Shown piece by piece: positions 17,141 to 24,949 of a stretch of DNA of 64,000 nt. Every line of letters starts with the position of its first letter. Positions within the stretch are counted from its first letter, which is position 1. The stretch is from Anaerolineales bacterium. Its GTDB lineage: Bacteria; Chloroflexota; Anaerolineae; Anaerolineales; UBA4823. Position numbers and translations under genes: made by a program. Location of the stretch: contig PQAL01000024.1 of NCBI GenBank assembly GCA_003105035.1, positions 1-64,000 on the forward strand. The letters run 5' to 3'. The notes under the pieces were generated by a model. It was given only the letters and a program-made list of their open reading frames with translations. It did no database searches and was not told the DNA's origin.

Positions 17141-18415
17141 ATGGAAAATATTGAAGAGAGCAAGTCAAATTTATCGCCAGTCTGGTCACGGATATTCTCT
17201 ATAGAAGTTGACCATGGTGAGGGCAGCTATTTATATGATGTCCACGGCAACCGCTACCTTGATTTTACCTGCGGTATTGCGGTAACGAACACTGGGCATT
17301 GCCACCCGCAGGTAGTTGAAGCTATTCGCAAACAAGCTGGACTATTAATTCACGGCCAGGCAAACATCGTGCTGCATAAACCCATGCTTGAACTGGTGGC
17401 TGAGCTGAAAACCGTTGTAAATCCTGTCATTGATGGTTATTTCTTCACCAACTCTGGCGCTGAGGCAGTAGAGGGTGCAGTAAAACTGGCCAGGCACGCC
17501 ACTGGTCGGACAAATATCATCGTGTTCCAGGGAAGTTTCCATGGGCGAACCGTTGGAACGATGAGCCTGACCACATCCAAAACCGTATATCGGGCAGGAT
17601 ACCAGCCACTGATGGCTGGCGTATTTGTAGCGCCATACCCTTACAGCTATAAATATGGATGGTCTGATGAGCAGACCACACAGTGGTGCCTGGATGAGCT
17701 TGACTTCCTTTTCTTCTCGCAGACCGCACCTCAGGAAACTGCTGCGATCCTGATCGAACCGGTGCTGGGTGAAGGTGGATATGTTGTGCCGCCGGCAGGA
17801 TTTTTAAGTAGCCTGCGTGAGATTTGTGATAAGTATGGCATCATGTTGATTATCGATGAAATTCAATCCGGTTTTGGACGGACAGGTAAGTGGTTTGCTC
17901 AGGAACATTTCAATGTGACCCCGGATATCATGACCGTAGCCAAGGGTATTGCTTCAGGGATGCCTCTCTCGGGTGTGTTCAGCCGGTTGGAACTAATGAA
18001 AAAGTGGCAGACGGGAACCCATGGCGGAACCTATGGTGGTAATGCCATTGCGTGTGCAGCTGGTGTGGCAACCATTCGAGCGATGCGAGATGAGAAAATG
18101 CCTGAAAATGCCCAGGTACGCGGCGCACAATTGATCAATCACTTGCGTCGTTTGCAGTTGGATTATCCGGTTATTGGAGATGTGCGCGGCTTGGGTTTGA
18201 TGATCGGAGTAGAATTCAGAACTCCTGACAGGAAACCAGATAAAGCTACCACAAAAGCAGTCATCCAGGCTTGCTTCGACCGGAAACTGATGCTTTTGGC
18301 TTGTGGCTCGTTCGACAATGTCATACGCTGGATACCACCTCTGGTGGTGACTGAGAAGCAAATCGAAGAAGCAGTCGATATCTTCGCAGACGTGTTGAAA
18401 ACGGTCGTAAAATAA
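17141..18415 (+). CDS. class-III aminotransferase, 4-aminobutyrate/acetylornithine type
   Basis: 424 residues. FTCGIAVTNTGHCHPQVVEAI, FFTNSGAEAVEGAVKLAR, FQGSFHGRTVGTMSLT, DEIQSGFGRTGKWF and K268 in VAKGIASGMPLS are standard for GABA and ornithine-type transaminases. YGGNAIACAAGVATI and IRWIPPLVVTEKQIEEAVDIF favour the GabT side. It would move the amino group of GABA or a similar omega-amino acid to 2-oxoglutarate, giving succinate semialdehyde. It follows the putrescine-type enzyme and saccharopine-like enzyme, which fits a putrescine to GABA to succinate route. Confidence 0.85.
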   Translation: MENIEESKSNLSPVWSRIFSIEVDHGEGSYLYDVHGNRYLDFTCGIAVTNTGHCHPQVVEAIRKQAGLLIHGQANIVLHKPMLELVAELKTVVNPVIDGYFFTNSGAEAVEGAVKLARHATGRTNIIVFQGSFHGRTVGTMSLTTSKTVYRAGYQPLMAGVFVAPYPYSYKYGWSDEQTTQWCLDELDFLFFSQTAPQETAAILIEPVLGEGGYVVPPAGFLSSLREICDKYGIMLIIDEIQSGFGRTGKWFAQEHFNVTPDIMTVAKGIASGMPLSGVFSRLELMKKWQTGTHGGTYGGNAIACAAGVATIRAMRDEKMPENAQVRGAQLINHLRRLQLDYPVIGDVRGLGLMIGVEFRTPDRKPDKATTKAVIQACFDRKLMLLACGSFDNVIRWIPPLVVTEKQIEEAVDIFADVLKTVVK

Positions 18416-18440
18416 TCAGTCCTTATCGCAAGGATAAAAT

Positions 18441-19796
18441 ATGGTAAATATTGCGCGTGCGCACATGGAGAAGCTGCTTAAAGCAGAAGAATTACGCTTT
18501 CATGAGACGCATCAAAAATCATATCAGCTCTATAAACGCGCCCGGAAAAGCTTGCATGGTGGAGTGCCCATGCTTTGGATGATCCGCTGGGCCGGAACTT
18601 TCCCGATTTTCGTCGATGAAGGTAAAGGGGCACATTTTACAGATGTCGATGGGAACAGGTATATCGATTTCTGCCTGGGGGATACAGGTGCAATGACGGG
18701 GCATGCTCCTGATAAAACAGTTGAAGCGATTACGAAGCAGGTGGGAAAAGGGATCACCTACATGCTCCCCACAGAAGATGTGATTTGGGTGGGAGAAGAA
18801 CTTCAAAGGCGTTTCGGATTGCCTTACTGGCAGTTCACCCTCACCGCCACGGATGCCAATCGGTTTGCCATCCGCATGGCACGCGAAGTCACCCAGCGAA
18901 AGTATATCCTCGTTTACAACTACTGTTACCATGGCTCGGTGGATGAGACATTTATCACAATTGGTGATAAAGGAGTTGGACCACGCAGAGGAAACCTGGG
19001 TCCACCTGTCAATCCAGCTGAGACCACCAAGGTGATTGAGTTCAATGATATTGAAGCGCTCGAAAGCGCATTAGCTCCGGGAGACGTGGCTTGCGTGCTG
19101 GCAGAACCAGCGATGACGAACATCGGCATCATTCATCCAGATCCGGGATACCATGCAGCTCTCAGAGAGATCACACGCCGGACTGGCACTTTATTGATTA
19201 TTGATGAGACGCATTCCATTTGCACTGGACCACGCGGCTATACCGGCGCATATAAATTAGAGCCCGACATGTTCACTTTAGGGAAACCGCTGGCTGGGGG
19301 TGTGCCTGCAGCCGTATACGGATTTTCCCAGGAGGTGGCTGACCGATTTGCTGCCAGGTTGAGCCTGGAAGATTCTGATGTGGGAGGGATTGGTGGTACA
19401 CTGGCTGGCAATGCCCTATCGATCGCGGCCATGCGAGCTACCCTTGAGTACGTATTAACAGAAGCTGCTTATGAAAGGGCTATCGGATTGGCTGTTCACT
19501 TTGCAAATGGTGTTCAGTCTGTGATCGATGAGAAACACCTCCCATGGATCGTAAAAAGGTTGGGGTGCCGTAGCGAATACTGGTTTCGTGAAAAGCCTCC
19601 CAGGAATGGTAGAGAGGCGTTTGATGCCATCGATAGTGAGTTGGATCGCTATATGCACCTTTATTCACTCAACCAGGGGATATTAATGACCCCATTTCAT
19701 AACATGGCTTTGATCGCCCCCGACACTACCAGAGATGATGTCGATTATCATACGCAAGTATTCCGTAATGCAGTAGAAAATTTGTTGAATCAATAA
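18441..19796 (+). CDS. class-III aminotransferase, glutamate-1-semialdehyde-aminomutase-like (second)
   Basis: 451 residues. LHGGVPMLWMIRWAGTFPIFVDEGKGAHF starts the fold, and GNRYIDFCLGDTGAMTGHAP is typical of the HemL-like branch. FTLTATDANRFAIRMAR replaces the common SGTEA loop, DETHSICTGPRG holds the ring aspartate, and K282 in LGKPLAGGVPAA is the PLP lysine. The DETHS-type active site differs from the four other aminotransferases in this operon, so it likely handles a different amine. The substrate is unknown. The 13-base gap to the AOR gene suggests co-translation. Confidence 0.85.
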   Translation: MVNIARAHMEKLLKAEELRFHETHQKSYQLYKRARKSLHGGVPMLWMIRWAGTFPIFVDEGKGAHFTDVDGNRYIDFCLGDTGAMTGHAPDKTVEAITKQVGKGITYMLPTEDVIWVGEELQRRFGLPYWQFTLTATDANRFAIRMAREVTQRKYILVYNYCYHGSVDETFITIGDKGVGPRRGNLGPPVNPAETTKVIEFNDIEALESALAPGDVACVLAEPAMTNIGIIHPDPGYHAALREITRRTGTLLIIDETHSICTGPRGYTGAYKLEPDMFTLGKPLAGGVPAAVYGFSQEVADRFAARLSLEDSDVGGIGGTLAGNALSIAAMRATLEYVLTEAAYERAIGLAVHFANGVQSVIDEKHLPWIVKRLGCRSEYWFREKPPRNGREAFDAIDSELDRYMHLYSLNQGILMTPFHNMALIAPDTTRDDVDYHTQVFRNAVENLLNQ

Positions 19797-19809
19797 TCAG
19801 GAGCACTAA

Positions 19810-21540
19810 ATGGTTGAAAAGAGCACGAATTTTAGTACACAGAAGGTTTGGAGAATTAACAGCCGGACACGGCAGATAGCCTGCGAACCCGTCCCAGAAG
19901 CATGGGAAAAGCTGGGTGGTCGAGCTCTCATTGCCAAGATCCTGGTAGATGAAGTCAAGGCAACCTGTGAACCGCTTGGACCATTGAACAAGCTAATTTT
20001 CACACCAGGCTTGCTGGTAGGGCACATGTTGTCCAGCTGTGATCGCATTTCTGTGGGAGGGAAAAGCCCCCTTACTGGAGGGGTAAAAGAAGCGAATGCT
20101 GGTGGCACGACTGGGTTACAAATGGCGTTATTGGGTATAAAGGCGATCCTGATCGAAGATAAGCCTGACAATAACGAGTGGAGTATTCTATTTGTCGATC
20201 ATGAGGGGATTAGGTTTGAGCCTGCTGACAACCTGGTTGGTTGTGGGGTTTATGATTGCGGTCAGAAAATCGTGGCGTGGTATGGGGGAAAAGTTGCAGC
20301 GGCAATCATCGGCCCAGGTGGTGAAATGCAGCTTGCTGCATCCGGCATCCAAAATTTTGATAAGGAGAATATACCATCACGGATCGCCGCGCGCGGTGGG
20401 TTGGGAGCAGTCATGGGCTCGAAGAAAATCAAAGCTGTGGTGATCGATGCCCGGCAAGGACAAAAACCACCGCTGATAGATCCTGATGCTTATAAACAAG
20501 CTCAAAAGGTTTTCACCCAGACCTTGATGGGTACGCCACAGACAGCAGTGTATAGGGATTACGGCACAGCTGCCATGGCACGCATGGCGCAAGGATTTGG
20601 CGGTATTCCCACCCGTAATTTTTCTGAAGGGACGTTTGAAGATGTCGAGACGATTAGCGGTGAGTACATGCGTGATCTGATCTTAAGCCGTGGCGGACGA
20701 GGTGTTCCAACCCACGCATGCATGCCAGGTTGTACGATTCGTTGCTCGAATAACTTTGCTGATGAACATGGCGAAACCATTGTCGCACCATTGGAATACG
20801 AAACCATCGGATTAATGGGATCAAACCTTGGGATCAGCAACCTGGATGAGATTGCCAGGTTGAATTGGATGGTAAATGACCTGGGCTTGGATTCGATTGA
20901 AATTGGTGCAGCTCTGGGTGTGGCAGCCAAGGCTGGATTGATGAATTTTGGAGATGTAGAACAAGCGCATCGACTACTTGACGAGATCAAGCTCAATACT
21001 CCTTTAGGCCGGTTATTGGGCAGCGGTGCGACCATAACTGGGAAAGTGCTCGGGGTTGAGCAGGTGCCGGCTGTGAAGGGGCAAGCGATGTCGTCTTACG
21101 AACCGCGCGCCATTAAAGGCACTGGCGTTACCTATGCTACATCACCTCAAGGAGCGGATCATACCAGTGGATTGACCATACGAGCAAAAGTCGATCACCT
21201 GGACCCGGCAATTCAAGCTGATTTATCACGACCCATGCAAATCAATATGGCTGGTTATGATTCACTTGGTGCCTGTATTTTCACCGGTTCTGGATTTACC
21301 GCTGCGCCAGATTCGATACGAGATCTGATCAATGCGCGCTATGGGTGGAATGTTGGCTCCGATTTTTTACAGGTGCTGGGTCGTGAATCATTGAAATGGG
21401 AACACGAATTTAACCGCCTGGCAGGATTTACCAGTGCGGACGACCGCCTGCCTGAATGGATGACTCGCGAGCCATTGCCACCCAATAATTCTGTTTTTGA
21501 TGTATCTGATGAAGATCTGGATGGAGTGTATAACTGGTAG
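19810..21540 (+). CDS. aldehyde:ferredoxin oxidoreductase family protein (second AOR)
   Basis: 576 residues and divergent from the AOR at 1647. GRALIAKILVDE, ARGGLGAVMGSKKIKAVVI and VTYATSPQGADHTSG are family motifs. The Fe-S cysteines are C304-x3-C308-x3-C312 plus C489; the first AOR has the classical x2 spacing instead. As the last gene of the aminotransferase operon it is well placed to oxidise the aldehydes formed upstream, passing electrons to ferredoxin. AGGAG precedes the ATG. The metal (W or Mo) and substrate are not readable from sequence. Confidence 0.9.
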   Translation: MVEKSTNFSTQKVWRINSRTRQIACEPVPEAWEKLGGRALIAKILVDEVKATCEPLGPLNKLIFTPGLLVGHMLSSCDRISVGGKSPLTGGVKEANAGGTTGLQMALLGIKAILIEDKPDNNEWSILFVDHEGIRFEPADNLVGCGVYDCGQKIVAWYGGKVAAAIIGPGGEMQLAASGIQNFDKENIPSRIAARGGLGAVMGSKKIKAVVIDARQGQKPPLIDPDAYKQAQKVFTQTLMGTPQTAVYRDYGTAAMARMAQGFGGIPTRNFSEGTFEDVETISGEYMRDLILSRGGRGVPTHACMPGCTIRCSNNFADEHGETIVAPLEYETIGLMGSNLGISNLDEIARLNWMVNDLGLDSIEIGAALGVAAKAGLMNFGDVEQAHRLLDEIKLNTPLGRLLGSGATITGKVLGVEQVPAVKGQAMSSYEPRAIKGTGVTYATSPQGADHTSGLTIRAKVDHLDPAIQADLSRPMQINMAGYDSLGACIFTGSGFTAAPDSIRDLINARYGWNVGSDFLQVLGRESLKWEHEFNRLAGFTSADDRLPEWMTREPLPPNNSVFDVSDEDLDGVYNW

Positions 21541-21565
21541 AAAACCTCAGAAACAAGGGTTTACT

Positions 21566-21594
21566 ATCCGCCAGGAATAATCTTGGCGGATTTT
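21566..21594 (+). terminator. intrinsic terminator ending the amine operon
   Basis: ATCCGCCA at 21566-21573 pairs with TGGCGGAT at 21584-21591, followed by TTTCATTTATTT. It lies 25 bases after the second AOR stop. Confidence 0.75.
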
Positions 21595-21691
21595 CATTTA
21601 TTTAATAGAGCATATTATTTAACTTCCATCAAAATATAAAAACCGGAAAATAGGTTCAGAGCAGGCTATAATTACTGAGAGGGAAACGAAA

Positions 21692-23716
21692 ATGACTGAA
21701 CCAGAAGAACGACAAAAGCTTGAAAAATTAAAGAAAGAAATAAACTTTCATGATTACCGTTATCATGTTCTTGACTCGCCGGTGATCAGCGATTATGAAT
21801 ATGACCAACTGGTGAAAGGTCTTCGAAAGATCGAGGCAGAACATCCGGATTGGATTACACCTGATTCACCTTCCCAGAGAGCCGGAGCAAAACCTTTAGA
21901 TAAATTTGTAAAGGTAAGACACCCCAGTCCGATCTTGAGCCTGGCTAATGCATTTACCGATACTGATGTACGTGCCTGGTTTGACCGGATTGGCCGACTG
22001 GATTCGACTGTACGCACGACTGATTTTCTGGTTGAGCCAAAAATCGATGGCTTAACCATTGTGTTGCATTATCATAACGGTATATTCGTCCAGGGAGCCA
22101 CCCGGGGGGATGGAATGATTGGAGAGGATATCACCGAGAATTTAAGAACGATGCGTGTGTTACCGCTGAAGATACCTGTGCTGCCAAATGGATCCATTCC
22201 TCCGTCGGAACTGGTAGTCAGGGGTGAAGCGTTTATTACGGTAAAGGATTTCGAAAAGCTGAATAAAAGGCTTGAGGAAGCTGGAGAAGCCACGTATCAA
22301 AACCCGCGAAATACGGCTGCCGGTTCTTTACGCCAGCTGGACCCGGGATTAACTGCTCGACGCCCATTAAGCATGCTGATCTACGCCATCGTCGCTGCGA
22401 ATGGGGATATACCAATGACGCAAAAAGAGCGCCTGGAATATCTCAACACCTTAGGATTTCCCGTTCCACAATCATTTTATTGTAAGACCTTAGAAGATGC
22501 TATCATTGCGTATAGCCACATATGTGATCAACGTGATCAGTTTGCCTATGAAGCTGATGGTGCGGTTATCAAACTTAATGACCTGGCCTTGTCTGAGAAA
22601 CTCGGAGTGGTTGGGAAGGACCCGCGTGGGGCGATCGCATATAAATTCCCTGCCCGTGAAGTGACCACGAAGCTGCTTGATATCGGGGTTAATGTTGGTC
22701 GGACCGGAGTGCTAACGCCATACGCGATCCTTCAAGCGGTTGAAGTGGGAGGAGTTGTCGTCAGGCAAGCCACGTTACATAATTTCGATTACATCCGCGA
22801 TAAGGATATCCGCATCGGTGATCGGGTTGCATTAAAGAGGGCTGGAGATGTAATACCTTATGTGATTGGGCCTATCAGCGACGTGCGTGATGGGACTGAA
22901 GTCGTATTTGATCCTCCACGCGCCTGCCCGACCTGCAGGCAGCCTGTAGAGCATTTCGAAGGTGAGGTAGCCTGGTACTGCGTCAATATTGCCTGCCCGG
23001 CACAGCTGATTCGTAACCTTGAACATTTCGCCTCCAGAGGCGCAATGGATATTGTTGGCATGGGACATAAAATTGTAGAGCAGCTTGTTGATGCGAGTCT
23101 TGTGAAGGACGTCGCTGACATCTATTCATTAAATAACGCAAAGCTCCTTGCCCTGGAGGGATTCGCCACGAAAAAAGCTGATAATCTCCTGGCTTCCATT
23201 CAAGCCTCGAAAAGCCAGCCTTTGAACCGGGTGATCAATGCCCTCGGGATACATGGGGTGGGGGAGGTAATGGCGGTTGAGCTTGCCCAGCATTTCCTGG
23301 ATCTAAGCATGTTGTCGCACGCAAGCCTGAGTGACCTGCAGAAGATCGAAGGGGTTGGCCCAAATATCGCCTTGGCAATTACAGATTGGTTCAAACGTAA
23401 GACCAACCGCCAAGTGTTGGAGAAATTACATCAGGCTGGTGTGTGGCCTACCGAACAGCCTGTGGAACGAAAGGACACGCAAAACCTACCGCTTTCTGAG
23501 CTTATTTTTGTGATCACTGGTACGATTGAAGGTTATACACGCGATGAGCTAAAGGATCTCATTACAAAGAATGGTGGTAAAGTAACTGATTCAGTCAGCA
23601 AGAATACGAGTTATGTACTGGTTGGCGAACAGCCGGGTTCAAAACTGGATAAGGCAAAAAAACTCGGTGTTAATATCATTGATATCGAAAACTTTAAGCA
23701 GCTGATCAATCAATGA
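21692..23716 (+). CDS. ligA: NAD-dependent DNA ligase
   Basis: 674 residues, full family length. The NAD-binding domain starts at HDYRYHVLDSPVISDYEYDQL. The adenylated lysine lies in VEPKIDGLTIVL. The OB fold has GRTGVLTPYA, the zinc finger the CPTCRQPVEHFEGEVAWYC and C-x5-C pair, then helix-hairpin-helix repeats and a C-terminal BRCT domain (about 595-674). It seals nicks in replication and repair. A TATAAT at 21667-21672 may be its -10 box, with a poor -35. Confidence 0.98.
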   Translation: MTEPEERQKLEKLKKEINFHDYRYHVLDSPVISDYEYDQLVKGLRKIEAEHPDWITPDSPSQRAGAKPLDKFVKVRHPSPILSLANAFTDTDVRAWFDRIGRLDSTVRTTDFLVEPKIDGLTIVLHYHNGIFVQGATRGDGMIGEDITENLRTMRVLPLKIPVLPNGSIPPSELVVRGEAFITVKDFEKLNKRLEEAGEATYQNPRNTAAGSLRQLDPGLTARRPLSMLIYAIVAANGDIPMTQKERLEYLNTLGFPVPQSFYCKTLEDAIIAYSHICDQRDQFAYEADGAVIKLNDLALSEKLGVVGKDPRGAIAYKFPAREVTTKLLDIGVNVGRTGVLTPYAILQAVEVGGVVVRQATLHNFDYIRDKDIRIGDRVALKRAGDVIPYVIGPISDVRDGTEVVFDPPRACPTCRQPVEHFEGEVAWYCVNIACPAQLIRNLEHFASRGAMDIVGMGHKIVEQLVDASLVKDVADIYSLNNAKLLALEGFATKKADNLLASIQASKSQPLNRVINALGIHGVGEVMAVELAQHFLDLSMLSHASLSDLQKIEGVGPNIALAITDWFKRKTNRQVLEKLHQAGVWPTEQPVERKDTQNLPLSELIFVITGTIEGYTRDELKDLITKNGGKVTDSVSKNTSYVLVGEQPGSKLDKAKKLGVNIIDIENFKQLINQ

Positions 23717-23743
23717 TGGTAGTAAACGAGATAACCAGTGTAG

Positions 23744-24949
23744 ATGAATAACTTACCAATGGCAGAAATCATCCTTAAGGCTGGCAGGGAGAAATCGCTC
23801 TTGCGCCATCATCCGTGGATTTTCTCTGGGGCAATCAGCATGGTGAATGGCAAGCCAAATCCAGGCGAAAGTGTGAAATTATTATCGGCTAAAGGTGAGT
23901 TTCTGGCAATAGCTGCCTATAATCCTCTTTCTCAAATAGCCTGCCGTGTTTGGACCTGGAATATGGATGAAGAGATCACACCTGATTTTTTCAAGCAGCG
24001 TCTTGCCCAGGCCATTCACCTGCGTGAGTTGAATTCCGAGCTGATCCATTCGAATGCGATGCGGCTAGTCCATGGAGAATCGGATGGGATTCCTGGACTG
24101 GTCCTGGATAAATATGGCGAGACACTTGTAGTCCAATTCCTGACTGCTGGGGCCGAATTTTGGCGTGAATGCATTATCAAGGAAATCGTGCACCTAACCA
24201 ATTGCCGAGTGTTATATGAGCGGTCAGACGTCGACGTGAGGCAGTTAGAAGGTCTGCCATTAAAAACGGGTTTATTGTATGGAATGGTGAAAGGTGAGCC
24301 GGTAACGATTGTTGAAAACGGGCTACAATTCTTAGTCGATGTAAGCAAAGGGCATAAAACGGGATTTTACCTTGATCAGCGCGAGAATAGATTATTAACC
24401 AGACAGATAAGCACGGATAGAAAAATCCTGGATTGTTTTTCTTACACCGGTGGTTTCACAGTTAACGCCTTAGCTGGTAATGCGAAACATGTCACCACGG
24501 TCGATTCATCAAAGGAAGCGCTTGAGATAGCGGCTCGAAATGTTGAATTGAACAGCCTGGATCTTCGGAAGGTAACATTCATCGAACAGGATGTGTTCAA
24601 GTACCTGCGATATTTACGAGACAAGGGAGAGGTTTTTGACCTGATCATCCTGGATCCACCGAAATTTGCGCCAACCGCTTCCCAGGCGGAGAAAGCCGCA
24701 CGTGGATACAAGGACATTAATTTACTAGCCCTGAAAATGCTGGTACCTGGTGGCTATCTACTCACCTTCTCCTGCTCCGGTGGGGTGGGGGAAGAGTTAT
24801 TTCAGAAAATCATCGCTGGAGCGACACTTGATGCTGGAATTAATGCCGTCATCCTAAAACGTCTGCACCAGGCAGTGGACCACCCAGTAGCTATCAATTT
24901 CCCAGAGGGGGCCTATCTAAAGGGATTTTTGATCCAGCGGATGAATTGA
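23744..24949 (+). CDS. RlmI-like SAM-dependent rRNA cytosine methyltransferase
   Basis: 401 residues. An N-terminal PUA domain has HHPWIFSGAI. A central linker domain has VHGESDGIPGLVLDKYG. The C-terminal Rossmann methyltransferase has ILDCFSYTGGFTVNAL (SAM site), VDSSKEALEIAARN, the catalytic LDPPKFAP, and FSCSGGV. The family makes m5C in 23S rRNA. It starts 27 bases after ligA. Its 3' end overlaps the convergent GH31 gene by about 33 bases. Confidence 0.9.
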   Translation: MNNLPMAEIILKAGREKSLLRHHPWIFSGAISMVNGKPNPGESVKLLSAKGEFLAIAAYNPLSQIACRVWTWNMDEEITPDFFKQRLAQAIHLRELNSELIHSNAMRLVHGESDGIPGLVLDKYGETLVVQFLTAGAEFWRECIIKEIVHLTNCRVLYERSDVDVRQLEGLPLKTGLLYGMVKGEPVTIVENGLQFLVDVSKGHKTGFYLDQRENRLLTRQISTDRKILDCFSYTGGFTVNALAGNAKHVTTVDSSKEALEIAARNVELNSLDLRKVTFIEQDVFKYLRYLRDKGEVFDLIILDPPKFAPTASQAEKAARGYKDINLLALKMLVPGGYLLTFSCSGGVGEELFQKIIAGATLDAGINAVILKRLHQAVDHPVAINFPEGAYLKGFLIQRMN

